NCBI GenBank assembly: GCA_035578155.1
Contig: JAPWDM010000015.1
Coordinates: 6,240,709 to 6,304,708 of the forward strand
Length of the DNA stretch: 64,000 bases
From: Brachynemurus nebulosus
Taxonomy: Eukaryota > Arthropoda > Insecta > Neuroptera > Myrmeleontidae
Reading direction: 5' to 3'
A program made the translations under genes and the position numbers. The first letter of the stretch is position 1. Each line of letters starts with the position of its first letter. The notes beneath the pieces are model-generated. The model was not told the origin of the DNA and searched no databases. It worked only from the letters and a program-made list of their open reading frames with translations. Positions 42,981 to 53,981 of the stretch are shown here, piece by piece.

Positions 42981-45900
42981 GTGAAAGATTAACGAAAAAC
43001 GCGACTGCACTTCAAAAACCCCCAGGCGGAGGAAAAAGTGTCCGTGCAGCGTACCAGGTCAGGTACGTAATGTCCGTCATACAGCATCCCCTTCCTGGTC
43101 TTCCCTACCTAATAAATCCCCGAACTTCGCTGCAAAACCATGATAGTGGGAGATTCGAGGGCAGGTCCAATGGATGTTCGAGGACCCGCTCTAAACGGGG
43201 CATGGGGTTCAAAGGTGTTCATGAACTCCCGGAAAAAGTCGTCTCGTGCGACCGAAGCGTGCGGAGCGTCCCGATAATAACTGCTTTTTGCATTGACGCC
43301 GCTAACATGTTGGCGTGAGATCTACAAGCCGGAATGATGTTAAGATTGCGCACAAAGGAGTTATGCATACCCCCCAGACATCCGATTATAAGTACGACCA
43401 AGTGAACAGTATAGCCCGGGTACAGCTGTCGCAGTTCATGTATTAGATCTTGATATTTAATCCTTTTTTGCTTCTCCTTTTTGACTATGTTAGTTTCCGC
43501 CGGAGCAGAGAACTCGATAACATACATAGTCTGAGATGTTAAATCTTGGAGCACAACATCAGGCTTATTAGCGTTCAATTGCCTGGTAGTTGCAACCGGC
43601 ATAATCCAAAAGATCTTGCACTTTTGGTTGGCAACAAAGGATTCTACTTCCGCAGGGTCGTAGGGCAAGACTGGTGTTTTGTCAACTTCGTAATGATGAC
43701 GAAGATAAAAGTAGAGCACACGCAACGCTGCATTATGGCGATGGATATAGGTGGATTTAGCATAATAAGAACAACCTGAAGTCAGGTGCATTAAGGTTTC
43801 CGAGTATGCTTTGCATGCCCGACACGAGGTACTCGAAACCCCTTTATTACCCATCACATATTTTTGGTGTGTTAAGGTGTTCCACACTCCATCTTGAGCT
43901 TCAGTGATAAAGCTCTCCGTTTCCAATTTAAGTCCATTAGCTCTCAAGAAAGCCCTAGTGAGTTCGCTCGAAAGGTCAAGGTTGTCAAGATGACGGTAGA
44001 ACATACCCTGGTGAACTTTTTCGCGATGCTGATTGAGCAGATGTTGTTGTTCGGCTCTCTTGATTGCCGACTTTTGGCGCGACTGTGATAGTGAAAGAAT
44101 GTTATCATCACCGTCGCGATTACGCGGATCGAAGGCTAAGCCCAAGATATCGGCGTCACGTTGCGCTTCTGTGAATAAAAATGCGCCTACGCCAGCAAAC
44201 TCGTGGTCCCTGACGAGTTGCAAAAGCGGGTCTGAACTGTTAAGTACACGACAAGCTGTACCTAAGACTATACGATCATGTAAACGTTCGACTGACAGGA
44301 GCCCCCTCCCCCCTTGGTCTCGTGGGAGGTAAAGTCGTTGTGTCGATGTGCGTGGGTACAAACTACGGTTGATATTCATTATTTTTCGCGTGTCTCGGTT
44401 TAGTTCCTCCAATTTATTCACATTCCACTTAATTGAGCCAAAAGTATATAAAAGGATGGGTATGGCTAACATATTTGTAGCGCTGGTCTTATGCTTCGCC
44501 GACAATTCGAAACTCCAAATTTGTCGGAGAAGGCGCTTATATCTACTACTTAAGGCGGCCTTCATGTTCTTCACGTCCTGGATGTGACTTTCGCCAACAC
44601 CAAGGTACGAATAGGTCGTTCCTTCATCAAGATGTTCTATGATGCTTCCATCCACTAATTGGGTGTGCGAATCAAAATTCGGAACTACACCATGCTTACA
44701 GTGCACCACCGCGCATTTGTCCAGTCCGAACTCCATACTGATCGCGTGCGCGTATTCGTGTGTTAATTTTAGAGCGCAGTTGAGATCGCTCTCTGACGAA
44801 GCATACAATTTTAAGTCATCCATATAAAATAAATGTGTGACTTTATGCTCGCGATTTCCTACCGGGCCACACAAGTAGCCGGGTTCCTCTCTCAGGCTGA
44901 TTGACAGGCGCAACAACGAAATGCAAAACAAAAGGGGGCTGAGGCTGTCTCCTTGGTATACGCCTCGTTTGTATGTCACCAACTCCGTTGATACAACGTG
45001 TTCACCGGATGTTATTGTGAACCTTGTTTTCCAGAGCGGCAACAGGTGTTCAATACATTTAATAATATCGAGATGGACTCGCAGACAATGGAGCAAATAG
45101 ATAATGAGCTGATGCGACGTTGTGTCAAATGCTTTTCGATAGTCCATCCAGGCCATGCTCAGGTTGCGTTTGTGCTGTCTAGCGTCCTGACAGATACATC
45201 TGTCGACCAGCAAGTTGTCTTTGCAACCCGACATTCCTCTTTTTGAACCTCGTTGTTCATAGATTGAACTCCACACTGGTTCAATCGCCTTCAAGATGCG
45301 TCCATATAGGATGGAAGTGAACGCTTTATACACAGTGTTCAGGCACGTTATCGGTCTGTAGTTCTGTGATTGTGATAGGTCTCCTTTTTTCGGTATTAGG
45401 ACCGTTCTTCCCTCAGCGAGCCACGATGATATTGGTTCACAGTTAAATAACCAATTTGAAAATATACGGGAAAGGTGGCGCTGGGTACTAGTGAGCTTCT
45501 TCCACCAAAAATTCGTTATTCCATCAATGCCCGGAGCCGAATAGTTCTTCTTGCCTTTGAAAGCAAGTTCGGCTTCCTCTTTATCAACAGATGTTATAAT
45601 GGTGTGAGATGGCACTTTGCCAAGCTGTTCTTTGCAGTACCATCTAAACTGGCTGATGGGAATACAGTCCAAGTCAGTCTCTTTAGTCGTCTCATATATC
45701 CCCCGCCAATAATCCTCTATTGCGTCGACCGTCGGTGGTTGCTCCACGACAGGGCTTTTAGACGCAAACAGGTGTGAAGGGTTCGAGTTAAAGATCTTAT
45801 TTTCCCGAATACACCGTTCACGCCGGGCTACTTTCTTCTTGGCCAGGGCCAATGCGCGTATCTTATCCAAATATGTTTGTTTGATGGTCAACAGATTGCC

Positions 45901-46248
45901 CAAATTTATCGTGTGATAGCGGTACCTTAGTTCTCTGGCAAAAGTCCGTACCTTTCGCGTAAAGCGTCTGTTGGTCTGAATATATTCTATCACACAGGAT
46001 ACGCGATACCAGCTGTCGTAGTGCCCTCACCTTGGTGTCAATTTGTTTAATACGAAGAGTGCCTTCTTCTCTGCAGTCTTTTGCTGCTTAGTACATGGGG
46101 TCAGGACACGCATCGCTGCATATACTGCGTTGTCGACGTCGGTGAGATTACGGGATGGGGATAGATGATCGTCCAAAATTTCGTTTAGTAGAGACGGTTG
46201 TTCGCCCTTTATATACGTCCGTCGGTATTTGGGACGTGGTCGTTTGTC
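42981..46248 (-). mobile_element. RLE-type LINE (R4/Dong-like), copy A, 5'-truncated
   Basis: Highly similar to copy B (48123-52231) over its whole length, including the 3' UTR. The minus-strand 3' end lies at the (ATT)n tract 42962-42980. The 5' end stops at 46248, within the sequence equivalent to ~51419 of copy B, next to another (ATT)n tract. Short insertions and substitutions distinguish it, and one lesion disrupts the frame near 46000. Confidence 0.85.
43219..45993 (-). pseudogene. Copy A reverse transcriptase/endonuclease ORF, 924 codons open
   Basis: Same protein as copy B from its residue ~250 onward. It keeps RT blocks (WWKKLTSTQRHLSRIFSNW, TVLIPKKGDLSQSQNYRPIT, MAWMDYRKAFDTTSHQ, RGVYQGDSLSPLLF, LFYMDDLKLYA), a CCHC knuckle (CRACKAYSETLMHLTSGC) and the PD-(D/E)xK nuclease block (NKPDVVLQD). 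A frame break near 46000 and truncation at 46248 remove the N-terminus. The catalytic region itself is still open. Confidence 0.85.
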
Positions 46249-47937
46249 ATTATTATTATTATTATTATTATTTTTACGCCAACCTGGCGCTCACTACTCA
46301 GTAGGACAGTACTGGGTAACATTCACCTATACCGGCATTATGCAAGGTATTAGGCTCTGTGGAAGGGTAATGTGCCAAACCAATCGATAAAGTACCGTAG
46401 TACATTCACGGACGGGTTTGTCACACCACTCCTTATATTGTTGTTGTTGTTGCTTGAAACGAGGTGTTATGCGTCTATTTTGGTGTATACTGGTTCGTAC
46501 GACGAGACTTTTGTGGGAGCGTAGATGTTGGCTCAATGACAGACGGCTGTGAATGCCTAGTTCGCTTTCGTGTCCTCAGATGGTAGGTAGGAGCAGGGAC
46601 AGAGAGAAGGGAAAGGACTGTTTGTGTTTGTGTGTGTGTTTGTGTATGTGTGTGGATGTGTCTTTCTATTTTACGTTTCTTGGTGTAGATGTTTTCTGGT
46701 TCATCAAATTGCTCATTAAGATCGGGTGTTCCTGGAACTGCGCGTTTAGATGGTACAGAGGTTGACGAACCTTGTGTGTTATTGAATTGGGGAGGATTGT
46801 GCACCAGAGCGGTAACAGTGACAGTGCGGCAGTTGTTCGATCCCCCCTCTTCATCAGACGAATCTGGATCTGTATGTGTGTTAAGTGTTTGTCTTTCAGT
46901 GTTAGTGTATTGTGTGTTTATGTATGTCTGTTGTGTGTCTGTAAGATGAGTGTCAGTGTATTGTTCGCTCACTGTAGATGGCTCAGATGGAGTAGAAGCA
47001 GGTCTTGTGCTTTCACATATCGCAGTCGGATTCGTATTACTGAGGAACTTCCGTACTATACGACACGTGTTTATGATCACTGCCTTTTGCATAGTGACAT
47101 ATGTGTATTTTGGGAGACCCAAGAGGCTCAAACTATTATGTAGTGTGTGTGGAATGACCCCGGTGGCACTGAGCACTATTGGAACGATGTGGACATGTTC
47201 CATTCGCCATTGTTGTTTTATTTCGGCTGCGAGGTCAGTGTATTTATCCAATTTAACTGCGTGTGTTTTTTGTAAGTTGTGTGTATTTGGAACCGCAATA
47301 TCGATCAGATAGGTTGTCTTAGTGTTTTTCATTACGAAGGTGATATCTGGTCGATTATGATTTATGGTCTTATCTGTAATAATCGACCGATCCCAGTAAA
47401 GTCTACAGGAGTCCTTCTTCACTACTACTTTTGGTGTGAGCTTGTAGTAAGGGGTTTTATCGGTTATAAGGTGGTGCTTAACCGCTAGTTTCTGGTATAT
47501 AATTTTACCAACCTGGTCGTGACGGTGTTTATATTCGGACTGAGCGAGCTGAGTACAGGCAGCTGTGATGTGTTGGATCGTTTCGGGTTTGGAACGGCAT
47601 CTCCGGCATGAGTCAGATGTTATTGATGAGTCACGAAGTATGTATTTTGAGTAATTCTTTGTATGAATTACTTGATCTTGTATAGCCAGCATGAATCCTT
47701 CAGTCTCCGGGAAAAGACTTCTTTGACTCAACCAGACGTGCGACGCTGCTTTGTCGACGTTACTCTGGTTAAGATCATGTGGATGTCTTCCATGTAGAGG
47801 CTTGCGGATCCATTGCTGGATTTTGTCCTCCTTCGTGACCAAGGGGCAAAAACTATCTGGCATTTCTGTGTGTGAGAGGTTTAATGGTGTGTATACCTTG
47901 TCGGCTTGGATTATTGGACTCAATGAGTTTATTATTA
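46249..47937 (-). mobile_element. Second RLE-type LINE, 5'-truncated 1.7-kb copy
   Basis: Bounded by (ATT)n at 46249-46270 (3' tail on minus) and 47930-47953. The 3' UTR contains TACGCCAACCTGGCG and ACTCAGTAGGACAGTACTGG, and a GTT repeat lies at 46439-46453. It carries only the C-terminal third of the LINE protein, as expected for incomplete reverse transcription. Confidence 0.85.
46475..47923 (-). pseudogene. C-terminal fragment of an RLE-type LINE protein (482 codons)
   Basis: Starts inside the protein because of 5' truncation. It shows a CCHC knuckle (CRRCRSKPETIQHITAAC then YKHRHD), a restriction-like endonuclease block (NRPDITFVMKN and TTYLIDIAVPNTHN) and the conserved VTMQKAVIINTCRIVRKFL. 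A long Thr/Gln/His-rich low-complexity tail encoded by TGTGTTTG repeats follows. The frame is open throughout, so the insertion is young, but the RT domain is missing. It is a different family from copies A and B, though the architecture is the same. Confidence 0.8.
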
Positions 47938-48122
47938 TTATTATTATTATTATAGACTTTTACGCCAACCTGGCGCCCACTACTCAGTAGGACAGTACTG
48001 GGTAACATTCACCTATACCGGCATTATGCAAGGTATTAGGCTGTGTGGAAGGGTAATGTGCCAAACCAATCCGTAAAAGTACCGTAGTACATTCACGGAC
48101 GGGCCTGTCACATCACTCCTTA
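47938..48122 (-). mobile_element. Solo 3' tail of the second RLE-type LINE
   Basis: ~170 bp nearly identical to 46271-46437 (the 3' UTR of the neighbouring copy), ending in (ATT)n at 47930-47953. It is an extreme 5'-truncation of the same LINE, placed head-to-tail upstream of the longer copy. Confidence 0.85.
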
Positions 48123-51100
48123 TATTATTATGAAAAGTTTAACGTAAACGACGCGACTGCACTTCAAAAACCCCCAGGCGGAGGAAAAAGTGTCCGTGCA
48201 GCGTACCAGGTCAGGTACTTCTAGGTCAGGTACGTAATGTCCGTCATACGGCATCCCCTTCCTGGTCTTCCCTACCTAATAAATCCCCGAACCTCGCTGC
48301 GAAACCATAACAGTGGGAGATTCGAGGGCAGGTCCAATGGATGTTCGAGGACCCGCTCTAAACGGGGCATGGGGTTCAAAGGTGTTCATGAACTCCCGGA
48401 AAAAGTCGTCTCGTGCGACCGAAGCGTGCGGAGCGTCCCGATAATAACTGCTTTTTGCATTGACGCCGCTAACATGTTGGCGTGAGATCTACAAGCCGGA
48501 ATGATGTTAAGATTGCGCACAAAGGAGTTATGCATACCCCCCAGACATCCGATTATAAGTACGACCAAGCGGATAGTATAGCCCGGGTACAGTTGTCGCA
48601 GTTCATGTATTAGATCTTGATATTTAATCCTTTTTTGCTCCTCCTTTTCGACTATGTTAGTTTCCGCCGGAGCAGAGAACTCGATAACATACATAGTCTG
48701 AGATGTTAAATCTTGGAGCACAACATCAGGCTTATTGGCGTTCAATTGCCTGGTAGTTGCAACCGGCATATTCCAAAAGATCTTGCACTTTTGGTTGGCA
48801 ACAAAGGATTCTACTTCCGCAGGATCGTAGGGCAAGACTGGTGTTTTGTCAACTTCGTAATGATGACGAAGATAAAAGTAGAGCACACGCAACGCTGCAT
48901 TATGGCGATGGATATAGGTGGATTTAGCATAATAAGAACAACCTGAAGTCAGGTGCATTAAGGTTTCCGGGTATGCTTTGCATGCCCGACAAGAGGTACT
49001 CGAAACCCCTTTATTACCCATCACATATTTTTGGTGTGTTAAAGTGTTCCACACTCCATCTTGAGCTGCCATGATAAAGCCCTCCGTTTCCGATTTAAGT
49101 CCATTAGCTCTCAAGAAAGCCCAAGTGAGTTCGCTCGAAAGGCCAAGGTTGTCAAGATGACGGTAGAACATACCCTGGTGAACTTTGTCGCGATGTTTAT
49201 TGAGCAGATGTTGTTGCTCGGCTCTCCTGATTGCCGACTTTTGGCGCGACTGTGATAGTGAAAGAATGTTATCATCACCGTCGCGATTACGCGGATCGAA
49301 GGCTAAGCCCAAGATATCGGCGGCACGTTGCGCTGCTGTGAATAAAAATGCGCCTACGCCAGCAAGCTCGTGATCCCTGACGAGTTGCAATAGCGGGTCT
49401 GAACTGTTAAGTACACGACAAGCTGTACCCAAGACTATACGATCATGTAAACGTTCGACTGACAGGAGCCCCCTCCCCCCCTGGTCTCGTGGGAGGTAAA
49501 GTCGTTGTGTCGATGCGCGTGGGTGCAAACTACGGTTGATATTCATTATTTTCCGCGTGTCTCGGTCTAGTTCCTCCAATTCATTCACATTCCACTTAAT
49601 TGAGCCAAAAGTATATAAAAGGATGGGTATGGCTAACATATTTGTAGCGCTGGTCTTGTTCTTCGCCGACAATTCGGAACTCCAAATTTGTCGGAGAAGG
49701 CGCTTATATCTACTACTTAAAGCGGCCTTCATATTCTTCACGTCCTGGATGTGACTTTCGCCAACACCAAGGTACGTATAGGTCGCTACTTCATCAAGAT
49801 GTTCTATGATGCTTCCATCCACTAATTGGGCGTGTGAATCAACATTCGGAACTACACCATGCTTACAGTGCACCACCGCGCATTTGTCCAGTCCGAACTC
49901 CATACCGATCGCGTGCGTGTATTTGTGTGTTAATTTTAGAGCGCAGTTGAGATCACTCTCCGACGAGGCATACAGTTTTAAGTCATCCATATAAAATAAA
50001 TGTGTGACTTTATGCTCGCGATTTCCTACCGGGCCACACAAGTACCCGGGTTCCTTTCTCAGGCTGATTGACAGGGGCAACAACGAGATGCAAAACAAAA
50101 GTGGGCTGAGGCTGTCTCCTTGGTATACGCCTCGTTTGTATGTCACCAACTCCGTTGACACAACGTGTTCACCGGATGTTATTGTGAACCTTGTTTTCCA
50201 GAGCGGCAACAGGTGTTCAATACATTTAATAATGTCGGGGTGGACTCGCAGACAATGGAGCAAATAGATGATGAGCTCATGCGACGTTGTGTCAAATGCT
50301 TTTCGATAGTCCACCCAGGCCATGCTCAGGTTGCGTTTGTGCTGTCTAGCGTCCTGACAGATACATCTGTCGACCAGCAAGTTGTCTTTGCAACCCGACA
50401 TTCCTCTTTTTGAACCTCGTTGTTCATAGATTGAACTCCACACTGGTTCAATCGCCTTCAAGATGCGTTCATATAGAATGGAAGTGAACGCTTTATACAC
50501 AGTGTTCAGGCACGTTATCGGTCTGTAGTTCTGTGGTTGTGATAGGTCTCCTTTTTTCGGTATTAGGACCGTTCTTCCCTCAGCGAGCCACGATGGTATT
50601 GGCTCACAGTTAAATAACCAATTTGAAAATATACGGGCAAGGTGGCGGTGGGTACTAGCGAGCTTCTTCCACCAAAAATTCGTTATTCCATCAATGCCCG
50701 GAGCCGAATAGTTCTTCTTGCCTTTGAAAGCAAGTTCGACTTCCTCTTTATCAACAGATGTTATATTGGTGTGAGATGGCACTTTGCCAAGCTGTTGTTT
50801 GCAGTACCATCTAAACTGGCTGATGGGAATACAGTCCAAGTCAGTCTCTTTAGTCGTCTCATATATCCCCCGCCAATAATCCTCTATTGCGTCGACCGTC
50901 GGTGGTTGTTCCACGACAGGGCTTTTAGATGCGAACAGACGTGAAGGGTTCGAGTTAAAGATCTTATTTTCCCGAATACACCGTTCACGCCGGGCTACTT
51001 TCTTCTTGGCCAGGGCCAATGCGCGTATCTTATCCAAATGTGTCTGTTTGATGGTCAACAGATTGCCCAAATTTATCGTGTGATAGCGGTACCTTAGTTC

Positions 51101-52230
51101 TCTGGCAAAAGCCCGTACCTTTCGCGTAAAGCGTCTATTGGTCTGAATATATTCTATCACACATTGGATACGCGATACCATCTGTCGTAGTGCCCTCACC
51201 TTGGTGTCAATTTGTTTAATACGAATCCGTGCCTTCTCCTCTGCAGTCTTTTGCTGCTTAGTACATGGGGTCAGGACACGCATCGCTGCATATACTGCGT
51301 TGTCGACGTCGGTGAGATCACTGGATGGGGATAGATGATCGTCCAAAATTTCGTTTAGTAGGGTCAGTTGTTCGCCCTTTACATACGTCCGTCGGTGTTT
51401 GGGACGTGGTCGTTTGTCAAAGTCTAAATCGGTCTCGAGAAGATCGCGAAATTGTTTTTTTAAATTGTCTGAGACAGAAAGGGATTTATTTAGATCGGCA
51501 TCATTCTGTGTGGGAGTTGAACTCGTCCTGGTGTTAGACTCTAGCACAGTATCTGTGTTGGCTTGATTTAACAAGTCCGTCTGTGCCTCAGTAACCATGC
51601 TGTCACCATGAGTTACCGGTTGATCCTGCTCTGTGATGTTAATATTGGCCAAGCTCTCACCATTGACCGCAGAATCCTGTTCAACTTCCACCATCACAGT
51701 TTCAGCAACCCTAGCTTCTTCGCGAGCTTCTCGATTATCGTCATGTCCGGTAGGTATTTTCAATTTTATAATTCGGGCTACATGGTCACGCAGATTTTGT
51801 GGCGTTAAATTTGAGTGTTCGGGATGCATATGGCACCATATGGCGTGCATCCTTGCCATGTACCCTCTCTTATTTGGCTCACTTTGTGCGCGGCACGTGA
51901 GCAGATCACGTCTCAAGCTGTCCGTCCACTCCAGTCGAACGAGACGAGAAGATGAGTTTTGACTGGTTCCGCCTTTTTGTGCGGGCCCATCCGAGAGACC
52001 CGCGGCACGACCAGCCTTCCTAGTTCTATTAGCGTTAGGAACTAGTAAAAAAACCTGTTAGGGGTAGTTAGCCCGTTAACAGAGACCACCATTTAGCGCT
52101 GGTTGACTCCACGCACCAGGTACCAGAAAGTACCTGGCGTTAGCTCGGGGACCCGGGAGCGCTACTTCCCGAATTGTCGTAGCAACCGACTACCGAAGCA
52201 ACCGGGTGTTACAACAAGCCCCTGGGGGTA

Positions 52231-52231
<1 letters not shown>
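48123..52231 (-). mobile_element. RLE-type LINE (R4/Dong-like), copy B, apparently full length
   Basis: Runs from a (TAA)n-type tract on the right (ATT on plus, 52232-52289) through a ~170-nt GC-rich 5' UTR, one long ORF and a ~260-bp 3' UTR to another ATT tract at 48118-48127. The single-ORF structure with a C-terminal restriction-like endonuclease places it with R2/R4/Dong-type LINEs. Dong of silkworm is known to insert in TAA repeats. Confidence 0.85.
48386..51916 (-). CDS. LINE protein: RT plus restriction-like endonuclease, open frame of 1,176 codons
   Basis: A single multidomain protein that would nick the target and prime reverse transcription there. The N-terminal region has EPNKRGYMARMHAIW. 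The RT spans roughly residues 380-750, with TVLIPKKGDLSQPQNYRPIT, QRGSKRGMSGCKDNLLVD, MAWVDYRKAFDTTSHE, RGVYQGDSLSPLLF and the catalytic YMDD at ~641. A CCHC knuckle, CRACKAYPETLMHLTSGC, lies at ~975, and a PD-(D/E)xK nuclease has KPDVV at ~1062 followed by YVIEFSAP. The frame stays open upstream to ~52058 without an ATG. The first in-frame ATG is at 51859, so the true start is uncertain. No stops or frameshifts: potentially functional. Confidence 0.88.
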   Translation of the reverse strand: MRRDLLTCRAQSEPNKRGYMARMHAIWCHMHPEHSNLTPQNLRDHVARIIKLKIPTGHDDNREAREEARVAETVMVEVEQDSAVNGESLANINITEQDQPVTHGDSMVTEAQTDLLNQANTDTVLESNTRTSSTPTQNDADLNKSLSVSDNLKKQFRDLLETDLDFDKRPRPKHRRTYVKGEQLTLLNEILDDHLSPSSDLTDVDNAVYAAMRVLTPCTKQQKTAEEKARIRIKQIDTKVRALRQMVSRIQCVIEYIQTNRRFTRKVRAFARELRYRYHTINLGNLLTIKQTHLDKIRALALAKKKVARRERCIRENKIFNSNPSRLFASKSPVVEQPPTVDAIEDYWRGIYETTKETDLDCIPISQFRWYCKQQLGKVPSHTNITSVDKEEVELAFKGKKNYSAPGIDGITNFWWKKLASTHRHLARIFSNWLFNCEPIPSWLAEGRTVLIPKKGDLSQPQNYRPITCLNTVYKAFTSILYERILKAIEPVWSSIYEQRGSKRGMSGCKDNLLVDRCICQDARQHKRNLSMAWVDYRKAFDTTSHELIIYLLHCLRVHPDIIKCIEHLLPLWKTRFTITSGEHVVSTELVTYKRGVYQGDSLSPLLFCISLLPLSISLRKEPGYLCGPVGNREHKVTHLFYMDDLKLYASSESDLNCALKLTHKYTHAIGMEFGLDKCAVVHCKHGVVPNVDSHAQLVDGSIIEHLDEVATYTYLGVGESHIQDVKNMKAALSSRYKRLLRQIWSSELSAKNKTSATNMLAIPILLYTFGSIKWNVNELEELDRDTRKIMNINRSLHPRASTQRLYLPRDQGGRGLLSVERLHDRIVLGTACRVLNSSDPLLQLVRDHELAGVGAFLFTAAQRAADILGLAFDPRNRDGDDNILSLSQSRQKSAIRRAEQQHLLNKHRDKVHQGMFYRHLDNLGLSSELTWAFLRANGLKSETEGFIMAAQDGVWNTLTHQKYVMGNKGVSSTSCRACKAYPETLMHLTSGCSYYAKSTYIHRHNAALRVLYFYLRHHYEVDKTPVLPYDPAEVESFVANQKCKIFWNMPVATTRQLNANKPDVVLQDLTSQTMYVIEFSAPAETNIVEKEEQKRIKYQDLIHELRQLYPGYTIRLVVLIIGCLGGMHNSFVRNLNIIPACRSHANMLAASMQKAVIIGTLRTLRSHETTFSGSS

Positions 52232-52288
<57 letters not shown>

Positions 52289-52289
52289 T
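52232..52289. repeat. (ATT)n microsatellite, ~58 bp
   Basis: Pure ATT units. On the minus strand this is the (TAA)n tract at the 5' boundary of LINE copy B. Matching shorter tracts bound each of the other LINE pieces (42962-42980, 46249-46270, 47930-47953, 48118-48127). Confidence 0.97.
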
Positions 52290-52776
52290 TATGATATCGT
52301 GGAACCACATTTTTGGAATTAGTGGACACGATAAGATAATTCAATTCTCCGGCACTTATACCTAAGTCCAATAAACTTTCAATATTTATTATTTTTAAAG
52401 ATCGAAAAATAAGGCAAAAATCGTAATCAAAAGTTTACACATCCGCCATTTTTTTTCAGTGATTTATTGACATTATAGGTATAGGTGCCGGTACTGTTCA
52501 TATATTTTATAAATCTTTTTTGTTTTTGGTTTTTAGTAGTTTATTACCGGCGCTAAAATGTCAACCAACAAAGCAAATTTTTTCGGATCGTTACACTGCG
52601 CTATCTATAAAATGGGCAATTTTTTGTATTTTTCCTTGAAAAATTTTTTTGTATAGTTTAATACTTAATAAATATGTGTACAAAATTTGAAATTGATATT
52701 TGCTTCCCTCTTTGAGAAAAAAATTCTAGAAAAATACATAATTTTTAAAGATTCTCGAGTAAACCTCCCCCTTAAA
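52290..52776. mobile_element. Right part of the TTAA-flanked TIR element
   Basis: Non-coding. It ends CTCGAGTAAACCTCCCCCTTAA, the inverted partner of the sequence at 42600. Joined conceptually to 42599-42960, it gives an ~850-bp element containing a TAA tract that served as the LINE target. Confidence 0.6.
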
Positions 52777-52969
52777 TTTAGTAAAAACCATTTAATTTAG
52801 GAAAATATTAGTTGTTTGATTTAATTTAAACATTCTCAACTTTATAATCTTCATAAAAATTTAATTATGCAAAAAAATAGTGGTGGCCCTTATTTGCTTT
52901 TTTTGAGTGGTATATAACCAAAGTCTAAACATAAACAAAATGTAACATTCGAAATGAATTCTATCAAAA

Positions 52970-53880
52970 TAATTCCTTTAATTTTCCAAGAATGTATTCC
53001 CACGTTGAAGGCTGAGACTATATAAAACGGATTTCGGGCATATGGGCTTTATCCATTTAACTCCAATGCTCCAAATTATAAACGGCTTGTCAATAAATCT
53101 GTAAATGAGAATAAGAATGTTTTGAAGGATCTCAATGTTGCGACTAAATCGAAACAAGATGAGTTTCTTCACCACTTTGAGGAGTACATAGAAGTCACAA
53201 AAATGGGATGATCAGATGGGATGTGGTTAGTTGACATCGGAGATGAAATTCTTTTTTATTATTGGGGGAATTACATGCAAACTTAAAATATGTTGAAGAT
53301 ATCTCAGGATGCAAACCGAAAAACTCAACAAATGAGAATAATTTGGACTTCACTAGCGCCACACTCGTGACAAACGAAGTTGTAGATGATTCAAATGGGA
53401 TACAGTTGTCAGATTTATTAAATATGGATATCAGTTCATTTCTCCAAATCAAAGTATAGGCTGATGACAGCTTAGTGAACTCAGCTTCAACAACTGAGCC
53501 AAGTCCAACAATGGCTACTCCCGAAAAAAACTAAAGACTAGACAAATTACCTAAGCCCCTTTAGGATTCCCAACACCTTTTAAAAAGGCTTTATTGTGGC
53601 CAGAAATATCGACAGTAAACCTAAAAGAAATTTAAAAAGAGTAATACCAACTGTCGCAATTGCTAATGAATTCATAGAGTACCAGCGCCAAGTTAATAAA
53701 AAAAGAAGATAAAAGTAGAGAAAACCTTACAAAAAAAGCAGGAAAAGGAATCAAATCAGTGCTTTCAACATTGTCAGCTAAATCGGTGATTTAGCTGGCA
53801 ATGTTAAAAACAGTGGGATACTAGAACGACAAATTCAAAAAGGTGTCCCACAGTATTCGACATAGCTAATTTAGCGGGAC
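52970..53880 (+). pseudogene. Pogo/jerky-type transposase, C-terminal relic
   Basis: Around 53030-53110, frames shifted by one give GIWALSI/YPFNSNAPNYKRLVNK; the FNSNAPNY block corresponds to the 'GLYPFNP-DAxxY' region that follows the DDE core in jerky/Tigger-like proteins. An acidic segment (53262-53459) follows. Near 53570-53710 comes RVIPTVAIANEFIEYQRQV, resembling the basic tail (PSVVTSxEW-like) of such proteins. Many stops interrupt it. It has no relation to the intact Tigger at 18 kb beyond the superfamily. Confidence 0.5.
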
Positions 53881-53981
53881 AAAAATAGATAGAACTATTA
53901 TATTTGACTGAATTTTTATTTATTACTTTTTATGGACACTTGAGTTATAAAATACAGAAATAAAGTTATACCTTCATTTAC

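Noticed and set aside
43070..45777. Plus-strand ORFs across LINE copy A (and equivalents in copy B)
   Set aside because: The same ORFs recur at the same offset in both copies only because they are antisense to the conserved minus-strand protein.
46553..47488. Plus-strand ORFs with Val/Cys/Leu runs
   Set aside because: They are antisense to the second LINE protein and are driven by TGTGTTTG repeats.
52162..52371. Poly-Ile ORFs on both strands
   Set aside because: They are translations of the (ATT)n microsatellite.
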